64,000 nt of DNA from Streptomyces sp. HNM0574 (GTDB lineage: Bacteria > Actinomycetota > Actinomycetes > Streptomycetales > Streptomycetaceae): positions 149,190 to 213,189 of the forward strand of contig NZ_JAASAH010000011.1 of NCBI RefSeq assembly GCF_012726235.1. The letters run 5' to 3'. Positions 22,668 to 31,402 of this stretch are shown here, one piece after another. Both the position numbers and the translations under genes were made by a program. The stretch's first letter is position 1, and each line of letters opens with the position of its first letter. The notes under the pieces were generated by a model, which worked only from the letters and a program-made list of their open reading frames with translations, was not told the origin of the DNA and ran no database searches.

Positions 22668-25376
22668 ATGTCCCAGCTCGACCAGCTTCCCGACCGGGAC
22701 CCGACCGAGGTGGCGGAGTGGCGCGCATCGCTCGACGCCGCCGTCGCGCACGCAGGACCGCAGCGGGCCGCACAGCTGCTGCACCGGCTCCTGGACCACG
22801 CCAGGCACAGCGGTCTCGACTTCCCCGGAGTGCTGGAGACGCCGTACCTGAACACCATCCCCACCGCCGAGGAACCGGCCTTCCCCGGCGACGAGGAGAT
22901 GGAGCGCCGGATCACCGCCTGGAACCGGTGGAACGCAGCCGCCATGGTGACCCGCGGCAACGAACGCGGCGGCCTCGGCGGCCACATGGCCACCTTCGCC
23001 TCGGCGGCCTGGCTGTACGAGGTCGGCTTCCAGCACTTCTTCCGCGGCAAGGAGGGAGCCGACGGCGGCTCGGGCGACCAGCTCTACGTCCAGGGCCACG
23101 CCTCCCCCGGCGTCTACGCGCGCGCCTACCTCGAAGGCCGGCTCGACGAGGGCCAGTTGGACCGGTTCCGGCAGGAGGCGGGCGGCGCGGGGCTCCCCTC
23201 GTACCCGCACCCGCGGCGGCTGCCCTGGCTGTGGGAGTTCCCGACCGTCTCGATGGGGCTGGGCCCGCTCTCGGCGGTCTACCAGGCCAGGTTCAACCGC
23301 TATCTGCACCACCGCGGGATCAAGGACACCTCGGGCTCCCGGGTGTGGGCCTTCCTCGGGGACGGCGAGATGGACGAGCCGGAGTCGACGGCCGCGCTGG
23401 CACTCGCCGCGCGCGAGCGGCTGGACAACCTCACCTTCGTCGTCAACTGCAACCTCCAGCGGCTCGACGGCCCGGTACGCGGCAACTTCAAGATCATGCA
23501 GGAGCTGGAGCGGCAGTTCCGGGCCGCGGGCTGGAACGTCGTGAAGCTGCCCTGGGGCGCCGACTGGGACCCGCTGCTCGCCGCCGACACCGACGGCGCG
23601 CTGCTCGCCCGGCTGGGCGAGGTGCCGGACGGCCAGTTCCAGACCTACGCGGCCCGGGACGGCGCATACATCCGGGAGCACCTGTTCGGCTCCGGCGACA
23701 CGCTGCGGAACCTCGCCGCCGGGTACGACGACGAGCAGCTGGCCCGGATCGTGGGCACCTCGCGGGGCGGGCACGAGCCGCGCAAGGTGTACGCGGCGTA
23801 CCGCGCGGCCGTCGGGCACGAGGGCGCGCCGACGGTGGTCCTGGCGCAGACCGTCAAGGGCTGGACGCTGGGCCCGGGCTTCGAGTCCAGGAACGCCAAC
23901 CACCAGATGAAGAAGCTCACCGGCAAGGAGTTCCGCGCCATGCGGGACCTGCTGGAACTGCCCATCCCGGACAGCCGCCTCGGCGACGGCCTCGTCCCCT
24001 ACGCGCACCCGGGCCCCGACTCGCCCGAGGTGCGGTATCTGCGGGAGCGGCGCGCCGAGTTGGGCGGTCCGGCGCCGGCCCGGCGGGTGAAACCCCGGCC
24101 GCTGGCGGTGCCCGACAAGCCGTTCGACGCGCTGAAGAAGGGCTCGGGCAGTCAGGAGATCGCCACGACCATGGCGTTCGTGCGGCTGGTCAAGGACCTG
24201 ATGCGGGAGAAGGAGACGGGGCGGCGCTGGGTTCCGGTGGTGCCCGACGAGGCGCGGACCTTCGGCATGGAGTCCCTGTTCCCCTCGGCCGGCATCTACT
24301 CCCCCGCCGGGCAGAACTACGAGCCCGTCGACCGCGACCAGCTGCTGTACTACAAGGAGCTGTCGAGCGGCCAGATCCTCAACGAGGGGATCACCGAGGC
24401 CGGTTCGCTCGCCTCGTTCACGGCGGCGGCCACCTCGTACGCCACGCACGGCGAGCCGATGATCCCCTTCTACATCTTCTACTCGATGTTCGGCTGGCAG
24501 CGGACCGGCGACCAGTTCTGGGCGCTGGCCGACCAGTTGGGCCGCGGCTTCGTCATCGGCGCCACCGCCGGACGGACGACGATGACGGGCGAGGGGCTCC
24601 AGCACGCCGACGGCCACTCCCCGCTGCTGGCCTCCGCCAACCCGGCGGCGCTCAGCTACGACCCGGCCTTCGCCTACGAGGTCGCCGTGATCGTGCGCGA
24701 GGGGCTGCGCCGCATGTACGGGCCCGACCCGGAGGACGTCTTCTACTACCTCACCGTCTACAACGAGCCGAAGGTCCAGCCCGCGATGCCGGAGGCGCCG
24801 CCCGGGGAGAGCGTCGAGGAGGGCATCGTGCGGGGCCTGTACCGGTACCGCACCGCGCCCGGCACGCTCGGCACCGACGTGCCGCGGCTCCAGCTGCTGG
24901 CCTCCGGCACGGCCGTGCACTGGGCGCTCGACGCGCAGCGGCTGCTCGCCGAGGACTGGGGCGTGGCCGCCGACGTCTGGTCCGCGCCCTCCTGGACGGA
25001 GCTCCGCCGCGAGGCCCTCGCCTGCGAGGCGGCCGAACTCGCGGCGGCACGGCGCGAGTCGGGCGGTTCCGGTCCGGGTTCCGGTTCCGTCCCGTACGTC
25101 ACCCGGGCACTGGAGGGGGCCCAGGGGCCGGTGCTTGCGGTCAGTGACTGGATGCGGGCCGTTCCGGACCAGATCCGGCCCTGGGTGCCGCAGGAGTGGG
25201 CCTCCCTCGGCACCGACGGATTCGGCCTCTCGGACAGCCGCGCGGCGGCCCGCCGGTACTTCGGCGTCGACGCCGAGTCGGTGACGGCCGCCGCCCTCGC
25301 CCTCCTCGCCCGCCGCGGCGAGATCGCCCCCGACAGCGCCCGCAAGGCCGCGCTGCACTACGGAATCGAGGACTGA
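22668..25376 (+). CDS. aceE: Pyruvate dehydrogenase E1 component, homodimeric type
   Basis: 902 residues, the usual size for AceE. It decarboxylates pyruvate with thiamine diphosphate and reductively acetylates the lipoyl group of E2. The ThDP motif GDGEMDEPESTAALALAAR to VNCNLQRLDGPVRGN is clear; other hallmarks are NRWNAAAMVTRGN, GLGGHMATFASAA near the N-terminus, and ITEAGSLASFTAAATSYATH with ADGHSPLLASANP in the pyrimidine-binding half. GGGAGGGGACGC precedes ATG 22668. The E2 gene starts 5 bases after the stop, so they form an operon; GntR is encoded just upstream. As Streptomyces often has two AceE copies, this may be the regulated second one. Confidence 0.95.
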   Translation: MSQLDQLPDRDPTEVAEWRASLDAAVAHAGPQRAAQLLHRLLDHARHSGLDFPGVLETPYLNTIPTAEEPAFPGDEEMERRITAWNRWNAAAMVTRGNERGGLGGHMATFASAAWLYEVGFQHFFRGKEGADGGSGDQLYVQGHASPGVYARAYLEGRLDEGQLDRFRQEAGGAGLPSYPHPRRLPWLWEFPTVSMGLGPLSAVYQARFNRYLHHRGIKDTSGSRVWAFLGDGEMDEPESTAALALAARERLDNLTFVVNCNLQRLDGPVRGNFKIMQELERQFRAAGWNVVKLPWGADWDPLLAADTDGALLARLGEVPDGQFQTYAARDGAYIREHLFGSGDTLRNLAAGYDDEQLARIVGTSRGGHEPRKVYAAYRAAVGHEGAPTVVLAQTVKGWTLGPGFESRNANHQMKKLTGKEFRAMRDLLELPIPDSRLGDGLVPYAHPGPDSPEVRYLRERRAELGGPAPARRVKPRPLAVPDKPFDALKKGSGSQEIATTMAFVRLVKDLMREKETGRRWVPVVPDEARTFGMESLFPSAGIYSPAGQNYEPVDRDQLLYYKELSSGQILNEGITEAGSLASFTAAATSYATHGEPMIPFYIFYSMFGWQRTGDQFWALADQLGRGFVIGATAGRTTMTGEGLQHADGHSPLLASANPAALSYDPAFAYEVAVIVREGLRRMYGPDPEDVFYYLTVYNEPKVQPAMPEAPPGESVEEGIVRGLYRYRTAPGTLGTDVPRLQLLASGTAVHWALDAQRLLAEDWGVAADVWSAPSWTELRREALACEAAELAAARRESGGSGPGSGSVPYVTRALEGAQGPVLAVSDWMRAVPDQIRPWVPQEWASLGTDGFGLSDSRAAARRYFGVDAESVTAAALALLARRGEIAPDSARKAALHYGIED

Positions 25377-25381
25377 CCGTC

Positions 25382-26617
25382 ATGCCGGACCCCACCGAAG
25401 TCACCCTCCCGGCGCTGGGCGAGTCGGTGACCGAGGGCACCGTGACGCGCTGGCTGAAGCAGGTCGGCGAGGAGGTCTCCGAGGACGAGCCGCTGCTGGA
25501 GGTCTCGACGGACAAGGTCGACACCGAGATCCCGGCCCCGGCCTCCGGCACCCTGCTGGAGATCACCGTCGGTGAGGACGAGACGGCCGAGGTCGGCTCG
25601 AAGCTCGCCGTCATCGGGGCGGCGGAGGCCGTTCCGGATACGGTTCCGGCGCCAACCCCGGTTCCCGCGCCCGCTGTTGAGCGGCCCTCCGCCGGTGCGG
25701 CCGAGGGTGCGTACGTCACGCCGCTGGTGCGCAAGCTGGCCGCCGAGCACGGGGTGCGGCTCTCGCAGGTCCAGGGGACGGGCGTCGGCGGCCGGATACG
25801 GAAGCAGGACGTCGAGCAGGCGGCCGCAGCGGTAGAGCAGGAAGGGACTGTCGAAGCCCCCGAGCCCGCGTCGAAGGCTCCGGTCGTCGAGGCGTCGCCG
25901 TTGCGGGGTCAGACGGTGAAGATGCCGCGGATGCGCAAGGTCATCGGCGACAACATGATGAAGGCCCTGCACAGCCAGGCCCAGCTCACCAGCGTGGTCG
26001 AGGTCGACGTCACCAAGATCATGAAGCTGCGCGGCCGCGCCAAGGACGCCTTCGCAGCCCGCGAGGGCGTGAAGCTCTCCCCGATGCCCTTCTTCGTCAA
26101 GGCAGCCGCCCAGGCGCTGAAGGCCCACCCGGCCGTCAACGCCCGCATCAACGACGACGAAGGCACCATCACCTACTTCGACGTCGAAAACATCGGCATC
26201 GCCGTCGACGCCGAAAAGGGCCTGATGACCCCCGTCATCAAGGAGGCCGGGAACCTCAACCTGGCCGGCATCGCCAAGAAGACCGCCGAGCTCGCGGGCC
26301 GGGTCCGCAACAACCAGATCTCCCCCGACGACATGTCCGGGGCGACCTTCACGGTCAGCAACACCGGTTCACGTGGCGCCCTGTTCGACACCGTCATCGT
26401 GCCGCCCAACCAGGTCGGCATCCTCGGCATCGGCGCCACCGTCAAGCGCCCCGTCGTCATCGACCACCCGGAACTCGGCGAGACCATCGCCGTGCGCCAC
26501 ATGACCTACCTCGCCCTCTCCTACGACCACCGTCTCGTCGACGGCGCCGACGCGGCCCGTTACCTGACCACGGTCAAGCAGATCCTGGAGGCCGGCGAGT
26601 TCGAGCCGGTCCTGTGA
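25382..26617 (+). CDS. 2-oxoacid dehydrogenase E2 (dihydrolipoamide acyltransferase)
   Basis: 411 residues. One N-terminal lipoyl domain (LPALGESVTEGTVTRWLKQV, lipoylated Lys in EVSTDKVDTEIP), a Pro/Ala-rich hinge, a peripheral-subunit-binding domain (YVTPLVRKLAAEHGVRL to GVGGRIRKQDVEQA) and the catalytic domain ending with the active-site SYDHRLVDGADAARYL (His/Asp pair). It takes the acyl group from AceE, five bases upstream, and passes it to CoA; E3 would be encoded elsewhere. The substrate is most likely acetyl, given the partner. Hinge sequences repeat PAP/PVP units, as is normal. Confidence 0.95.
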   Translation: MPDPTEVTLPALGESVTEGTVTRWLKQVGEEVSEDEPLLEVSTDKVDTEIPAPASGTLLEITVGEDETAEVGSKLAVIGAAEAVPDTVPAPTPVPAPAVERPSAGAAEGAYVTPLVRKLAAEHGVRLSQVQGTGVGGRIRKQDVEQAAAAVEQEGTVEAPEPASKAPVVEASPLRGQTVKMPRMRKVIGDNMMKALHSQAQLTSVVEVDVTKIMKLRGRAKDAFAAREGVKLSPMPFFVKAAAQALKAHPAVNARINDDEGTITYFDVENIGIAVDAEKGLMTPVIKEAGNLNLAGIAKKTAELAGRVRNNQISPDDMSGATFTVSNTGSRGALFDTVIVPPNQVGILGIGATVKRPVVIDHPELGETIAVRHMTYLALSYDHRLVDGADAARYLTTVKQILEAGEFEPVL

Positions 26618-26698
26618 CGGGCTCGGGCGGTGGCCGGTGGTTGCCCTCAAGGCCCTAGGCTGGGGCCGGTCTTGGCACAGCAAGGAAATGGGGATCAC

Positions 26699-26914
26699 GT
26701 GGTAGACATGGCAGCCGCGGCGCGCAAGGTCTTCGACCAGTACGACGTCGACGGTGACGGTCAGGTGACTGCCGAGGAGTACCGGAAGGTCGTCGAGGAG
26801 CTCGGCGAGTCGGGCATCACCACCGAGGCCGCGCAGGACTTCATCGACTCCCTCGACAGCGACGGCGACCGCACGGTCTCCTTCGAGGAATTCCGCGCCT
26901 CCATGGGCATCTGA
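26699..26914 (+). CDS. EF-hand calcium-binding protein
   Basis: 71 residues, two EF-hand loops: D16-V-D18-G-D20-G-Q-V-T-A-E-E27 and D53-S-D55-G-D57-R-T-V-S-F-E-E64, both with the invariant Gly at loop position 6 or its neighbour and Glu at position 12. The linking helices (YRKVVEELGE and TEAAQDFIDSL) give a compact two-hand module. Such small cytosolic proteins are typical of Streptomyces and are thought to buffer or sense calcium. GTG 26699 after GGAAATGGGGAT is chosen (MVDMAAAARKVF). A bidirectional terminator follows. Confidence 0.9.
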   Translation: MVDMAAAARKVFDQYDVDGDGQVTAEEYRKVVEELGESGITTEAAQDFIDSLDSDGDRTVSFEEFRASMGI

Positions 26915-26930
26915 AGCACTCCACGCGACA

Positions 26931-26969
26931 GTGCGCGTACCCCGGGTCCACGGCCCGGAGTACGCGCAC
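26931..26969. terminator. Bidirectional hairpin terminator
   Basis: GTGCGCGTAC and GTACGCGCAC form a perfect 10-bp outer stem with an inner partly paired CCCGGG region; located between the converging EF-hand and MFS genes. Confidence 0.7.
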
Positions 26970-26981
26970 AGTGGTGTGAGG

Positions 26982-28193
26982 TCACCGCCGCCGGGCCCCC
27001 GCCAGCGCGCTCGTACCGGCGGCCAGCGCCGCGACGGCCGCCGCGGCGAGCAGCGCGCCCGGGTACGTCAGGACGTGGATGAGCGGTGCGCCCACCGCGC
27101 CCGAGACCGAAATGCCGCAGAACAGCGCGCTGTTGTTCCAGCCCATGAGCGTGCCGGCGCGGTGCGGGAAGCGGTCGAAGAGGCGCCGCTGCTGGGCGGG
27201 GAAGGTCGCGTAGGCGGGCAGCGAGAAGCACAGGAGGGCGAGGGCGAAGGCCCAGGGCACACCGGTGCGGAAGACCCAGGCGCACAGGGCCTCGGTCAGC
27301 GCGGCGGCCAGCAGGGACCCGGTGGCCAGCCGGTCCGGGCCGATCCGGTCGGCGAGCCGCCCGCCGAGCATGCTGCCGCCGACCGCACCGACGCCGTACG
27401 CCACCAGCGTCCACGGCAGCGCGGTGGCGTCGCCCCGGCCGCTCACCTCCGTGCCGAGGAAGGTGTACAGGAGGTACACCGCCAGCGCCCACTGCGCGGT
27501 GACGGCGACGAGCAGCGGCCCGCCGCGCGCGGAGCGCCCCGCCTCCCCGGCCCGCCCGGCCCCGGCGTCCGCGCGCGGGCCCGTCCCCGGCGCCCCGCGC
27601 CAGACGCGGGCGTTGGCGAGGGTGAGGAGGAGGGTGGCGAGGGCGAGGGCCACGAAGACGTACTGCCAGCCGAATTGGCGTCCGAGCACCTCGCCGAGCG
27701 GGGCGCCCGCCCACAGCGCGGACAGCAGTCCGGAGCCGACCAGGGCCAGGTGGGTGGCCCGCCGGCCGGCGGGGGCGGTGGCGCTGGAGAGGGCGTAGAC
27801 GGTGGGCCCCGTTCCGGCGGCGGCGATTCCGGCGACCACCCGGACCGCGACGAGCGGCGGGTAGGCGGGCATCAGGGCGGTGGCGAGGTTGGCCAGGGTG
27901 AACAGCAGCAGGGCGGCGACGAGGACGCGCTGCCGTCCGATGCCGTCCGCGAGCCTGCCGAGCAGGGGTGCGGTGCAGAGGTAGGCCAGCGAGAACACCG
28001 TCAGCGTGAGGCCCATCGCGCCGGCCGAGACGGAGAAGTAGTCCTCCATCTGCGGCATCAGCGGGGAGACGACGAACAGGTCGGTGCCGACGGTGAATTG
28101 GGTCAGCCAGGCGGTGGCGAGGCGGCCTGCCGCCCCGCGCCTTGCCGGTGCCGCTTCGGTGCCCGGCGGGTTCTGGTGCGGCGGGGTGCTCAT
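26982..28193 (-). CDS. DHA1-type MFS transporter
   Basis: 403 residues, 12 predicted membrane helices with a basic/acidic central loop (RGAPGTGPRADAGAGRAGEA). Motif A-like LLGRLADGIGRQRVLVAAL follows TM2, motif in TM4-5 region is RVVAGIAAAGTGPTVYAL, and a second GGRLADRIGPDRLATGSLL repeats motif A in the second half. This is the drug:H+ antiporter-1 pattern (AraJ/CynX-like efflux). The substrate is unknown. ATG 28193 has CAGGAG upstream. It is divergent from the CcdA gene; 195 bases lie between, holding the BlaI-type half-palindrome. Confidence 0.88.
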   Translation of the reverse strand: MSTPPHQNPPGTEAAPARRGAAGRLATAWLTQFTVGTDLFVVSPLMPQMEDYFSVSAGAMGLTLTVFSLAYLCTAPLLGRLADGIGRQRVLVAALLLFTLANLATALMPAYPPLVAVRVVAGIAAAGTGPTVYALSSATAPAGRRATHLALVGSGLLSALWAGAPLGEVLGRQFGWQYVFVALALATLLLTLANARVWRGAPGTGPRADAGAGRAGEAGRSARGGPLLVAVTAQWALAVYLLYTFLGTEVSGRGDATALPWTLVAYGVGAVGGSMLGGRLADRIGPDRLATGSLLAAALTEALCAWVFRTGVPWAFALALLCFSLPAYATFPAQQRRLFDRFPHRAGTLMGWNNSALFCGISVSGAVGAPLIHVLTYPGALLAAAAVAALAAGTSALAGARRR

Positions 28194-28330
28194 GGGGCTC
28201 CTGGGGCGGACGTACGGGCGATGTGCCGATCCTGGTGGACCGCCGGGAGGCCGCCGGGGCGGCGCGCTGCGGTGCGGCCGGGGAACTCACCCGGGTACGT
28301 CCGGCTCCGGCGGGGGCACCCCGAGGCGAA

Positions 28331-28349
28331 CACCTAAGCCGCATAGGAG
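28331..28349. promoter_or_regulatory. Candidate BlaI-type operator before ccdA
   Basis: CACCTAA-N5-ATAGGAG: the left arm is identical to, and the right arm matches five of seven bases of, the palindrome CACCTAA-N5-TTAGGTG at 32314-32332, with the same 5-base spacing. It lies 40 bases upstream of the ccdA start. Confidence 0.55.
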
Positions 28350-28388
28350 ATACGCTCCTCGGGCGAAACCCGTTCGAAAGGCGCCGCC

Positions 28389-29186
28389 ATGTACCTCGCG
28401 TCCCTCGATGTCGGCCAACTGGTCGGCTCCGGCTCACTGTTGCTGGCGGCTCCGGTCGCCCTGGCCGCGGGGGCGATCACCGTCGCGTCCCCCTGCTGCC
28501 TGCCACTCGTGCCCGGCTATCTCTCCTACGCGACCGGAATGACCGCCTCCGACGCGCAGGCCGAGCGGCAGGGCCCGGACGGCGCGAGGACCGGCCCGAA
28601 GAAGCGCCGGGCGCTGCTCGGCACGCTCCTCTTCATCCTCGGATTCGCGGCCGTCTTCACCGCGTACGGGGCGCTGTTCGGGGCCGTGAGCAGGCTGCTG
28701 CTCAGCTATCAGGACGTCATCATCCGGGTCCTGGGCGTGATCACGATCGTGCTGGGCCTGATGTTCATGGGGGTGTTCAGCCGGATACCGCTGCTGTCCC
28801 GCACGCTGCGCCCGCAGTACACGCCACGCGCCGGGCTCGCGAGCGCGCCCGTGCTGGGCGTGATGTTCGGGGTCGGCTGGACGCCCTGCATCGGCCCGAC
28901 CCTCGCGGCCGTGCTGTCGCTGTCCGTCAGCACCGGCTCCGCCGCCCGGGGCGCGTTCCTCGCGTTCCTGTACGCCGTCGGCGTCGGCATCCCGTTCCTG
29001 CTGTTCACCCTCGCCCTCGGCAAGTCCCTGCGGGCCTTCTCCTTCGCGCGGCGGCACACCCAGGCGGTGCTCCGCGTCGGGGGCGGGCTGCTGGTGGCCG
29101 TCGGCCTCACGCAGGTCACCGGGCTGTGGAGCATGATGATCTACGAGCTCCAGGTCTGGATGAGCGATTATCAACTCCCCCTGTGA
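28389..29186 (+). CDS. ccdA: CcdA-type cytochrome c biogenesis / thiol-electron transfer membrane protein
   Basis: 265 residues with six hydrophobic segments. The redox-active Cys are in VASPCCLPLVPGYLSY (TM1) and GVGWTPCIGPTLAAVL (TM4), the DsbD-beta/CcdA signature. The protein carries reducing equivalents from cytosolic thioredoxin to the outer face of the membrane for haem/copper ligand or disulfide reduction. Its neighbours are copper-protein genes and a BlaI/M56 pair; a BlaI-like operator precedes it, suggesting regulation with the divergent copper-oxidase operon. No CcsX/TlpA partner is next to it. A very strong terminator separates it from the convergent multicopper oxidase. Confidence 0.92.
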   Translation: MYLASLDVGQLVGSGSLLLAAPVALAAGAITVASPCCLPLVPGYLSYATGMTASDAQAERQGPDGARTGPKKRRALLGTLLFILGFAAVFTAYGALFGAVSRLLLSYQDVIIRVLGVITIVLGLMFMGVFSRIPLLSRTLRPQYTPRAGLASAPVLGVMFGVGWTPCIGPTLAAVLSLSVSTGSAARGAFLAFLYAVGVGIPFLLFTLALGKSLRAFSFARRHTQAVLRVGGGLLVAVGLTQVTGLWSMMIYELQVWMSDYQLPL

Positions 29187-29220
29187 AAACAGGAGTTCAC
29201 CCCGGTCGGGTGGACCGCGG

Positions 29221-29252
29221 CGGCCCGGGCGGGATCGTTCCCGCCCGGGCCG
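29221..29252. terminator. Strong bidirectional hairpin terminator
   Basis: Perfect 14-bp inverted repeat CGGCCCGGGCGGGA / TCCCGCCCGGGCCG with a 4-base loop, between the converging ccdA and multicopper-oxidase genes. Confidence 0.85.
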
Positions 29253-29260
29253 TGCGGGGT

Positions 29261-30853
29261 CTAGCGGCGGTAGCCGAGGACGGTCATCATCCCGGATTCA
29301 CCGTGGTAGACGTTGTGGCAGTGGGTCATCCACAGGCCCGGGTTGTCGGCGTCGAAGTCGACGTCGAGGCGCTTGCCGGGCAGCACGATCGCGGTGTCCT
29401 TGCGCGGGCCGCCGTCCGGCAGCGCGAAGGTGTGGCCGTGCAGGTGCATGGGGTGCCACATGTGGGTGCGGTTGCGGAACGACAGGCGGACGCGCTCGCC
29501 CGCGCGGAGGCCGTATCGGCGGTCCGGGTCGTACGCCTCGCCGTTGATGCCCCAGTCGTAGTCGGCCATGGAGCCGGTGAGGGTGAGCTCGATCCGGCGG
29601 TCCGGCCTGCGGCTCTTCAGCCGCACCTGCTCGGCGGACCTCAGCTTCCCCGCCGTGAGCAGCTTCCCGTCCAGTTCGGCGGGCCGTACGGACGGCTCGG
29701 GCGCCGCGCCGCCGCCGGTGCGCAGCACGGCGAGCGCCGTCCGCTTCTTGCCCTCGGCGAGGGCGGTGAGCGGGAAGACGCCGTCCTTGACGGTGACCAG
29801 GACGTCGTAGCGCTCGCCCATGCCCAGCAACAGGGCCTCGGTGTCGGCGTGTTCGCAGGGGAAGCCGTCGGTGTGGGTGACCGTCATCCCGTGCCCGCCG
29901 AGCGCGACCCGGAAGGCGGTGTCGCCGCCCGCGTTGACCAGGCGCAGGCGGACGCGCTCGCCCGGCTTCGCCCGGAAGGTCTCCGGGTCCTCCGCCGTGC
30001 GGCCGTTGAGCAGGTAGTACGGGTAGTCGACATCGCCCGCGTCGCCGCCGAGCAGCTTGCTCGTCGCGCCCATCATCATCCGGGAGGGGCCGGAGGGGCT
30101 CGGGGACGGCGTCTTCCCGGACGTGGCCGAGGCGTGCGACATGGTGTGCCCGCCGTGGTCCATCCCGCCCATGCCGCGGCCGAGTTCGGCCAGGACGGCG
30201 TCCGGGGTGCTGCCGTCGACGCCGTCGACCCAGTCGTCCAGGACGACGACCCACTCGCGGTCGTACGCCAGCGGCTCCTTCGGGTCCTCGACGATCAGCG
30301 GCGCGTACAGGCCGCGGTCCTGCTGCACCCCGGAGTGCGGGTGGAACCAGTAGGTTCCGGGATGCGGGACGGCGAACCGGTACTCGAAGGAGGCGCCGGG
30401 TTTCACGGGCCGCTGGGTGACGCCGGGGACGCCGTCCATGTCGTTGCGGAGCGCCAGCCCGTGCCAGTGCGCCGAGGTGGCCTCCGGCAGGTGGTTGGCG
30501 AGGGTGAGGGCGAGCGTCCCGCCCGCGGTGACCCGGATCTCGCGGCCGGGCAGCCGGTCGCCGTACGCCCAGGTGGAGACGGTGCGGCCGGCGAGGTCGA
30601 GGCGGGTCTCCGCCGCCGTGAGCCGGACCTTCCGTACCGGGCCCGGCTTCCGCGCGGCCTCGGCGTCGGCGACCTCCTTGCCGTCCGGGGAGACGTAACC
30701 GGCCGGTCCGGAGGGCTTGTTGGCGGCCTTTCCGGCGTCCGGGCCGGAACCGTCGCCGGAGCAGGCCGCGAGCAGGCCGCCGCCGGCGGCGGCGAGTCCG
30801 GCGCCGAGCACGGCGCGGCGGTCGAGGAGGCGGGTGGATGTGCGTGTGCGCAT
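29261..30853 (-). CDS. Exported multicopper oxidase lipoprotein
   Basis: 530 residues. The N-terminus has a twin-Arg-like RLLDRRAVLG and lipobox LLAACSGDG (Cys about 31), so it is a membrane-anchored extracytoplasmic protein. All four copper motifs are present: HWHGLAL, YWFHPHSG, HPMHLHGH and the type-1 site HCHNVYHGESGM with an axial Met. A Met/His-rich insertion (MGGMDHGGHTMSHASA) resembles copper-responsive inserts of CueO. The family oxidises Cu(I) or phenolics with oxygen; a copper-tolerance role fits the Met-rich insert. ATG 30853 with GAGGTG upstream is preferred over GTG 30865. Third gene of an operon read from 32278. Confidence 0.92.
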   Translation of the reverse strand: MRTRTSTRLLDRRAVLGAGLAAAGGGLLAACSGDGSGPDAGKAANKPSGPAGYVSPDGKEVADAEAARKPGPVRKVRLTAAETRLDLAGRTVSTWAYGDRLPGREIRVTAGGTLALTLANHLPEATSAHWHGLALRNDMDGVPGVTQRPVKPGASFEYRFAVPHPGTYWFHPHSGVQQDRGLYAPLIVEDPKEPLAYDREWVVVLDDWVDGVDGSTPDAVLAELGRGMGGMDHGGHTMSHASATSGKTPSPSPSGPSRMMMGATSKLLGGDAGDVDYPYYLLNGRTAEDPETFRAKPGERVRLRLVNAGGDTAFRVALGGHGMTVTHTDGFPCEHADTEALLLGMGERYDVLVTVKDGVFPLTALAEGKKRTALAVLRTGGGAAPEPSVRPAELDGKLLTAGKLRSAEQVRLKSRRPDRRIELTLTGSMADYDWGINGEAYDPDRRYGLRAGERVRLSFRNRTHMWHPMHLHGHTFALPDGGPRKDTAIVLPGKRLDVDFDADNPGLWMTHCHNVYHGESGMMTVLGYRR

Positions 30854-30930
30854 GACGGAGGGCACCTCGTCGGTGTCGAAGCGATAGGGGTACGCGTGGC
30901 TCGCCGTCGCGGGAGCGGCGGCGGGTGCCC

Positions 30931-31365
30931 CTATCTGCGCAGCACCGACATCCCGGCGAGGAGCTCGCCGCGCGGCGGCGGTTCGGGCCGCTCGGCGAGC
31001 GGCGCCCCGGCCCGGGCGACGGCGGACGGTACGCCCTCGCCGCCCACCCCGGCGACGGAGCAGGCGGCGGCCGGGTCCGTGAGCGGCCGGTCGTCGTGCA
31101 CGGCGACGCAGACGGCGGCGGGGTCCGTGCCCGTACTGTGCGCGGGATCGTGCGGCTCGGGGGCCGCGTCCGGGGTCCGCGCCTGCGTGGCGGTGGCCAA
31201 CTCCCCTTCGCCGGCGCCCGGTTGGGCCTCCGCGACGGCGCCCGGCCCCCCGGGGTCCGTCGGGTGCCCCAGGGTGTGCATCGTGAAGAGGCCGAACAGC
31301 AGGGCGGCGAGCAGGAGGAGGCGCCGGGTGCGGGTGTCCCGCGCGGGCGTGGCCGGTCGCCGCAT
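30931..31365 (-). CDS. DUF6153-like exported His-containing protein
   Basis: 144 residues: a signal-anchor or signal peptide (RRLLLLAALLFGLFTMHTLGHP) and a disordered extracytoplasmic tail with scattered His and two Cys (AAVCVAVHDD, AAACSVAGVG), ending in a conserved-looking GELLAGMSVLRR. This corresponds in size and position to DUF6153 proteins found next to Streptomyces multicopper oxidases. A metal-handling or assembly role is suggested by the neighbours only. It is 37 bases downstream of the beta-propeller lipoprotein gene and 78 bases upstream of the oxidase start. Confidence 0.75.
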   Translation of the reverse strand: MRRPATPARDTRTRRLLLLAALLFGLFTMHTLGHPTDPGGPGAVAEAQPGAGEGELATATQARTPDAAPEPHDPAHSTGTDPAAVCVAVHDDRPLTDPAAACSVAGVGGEGVPSAVARAGAPLAERPEPPPRGELLAGMSVLRR

Positions 31366-31402
31366 CGTGTCCTCCCTCTGCTGCCTCGCCGCCGGAATGG
31401 GG

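Noticed and set aside
22458..25358. 966-codon minus-strand open frame
   Set aside because: Antisense of aceE with no recognisable protein features; codon bias belongs to the plus strand.
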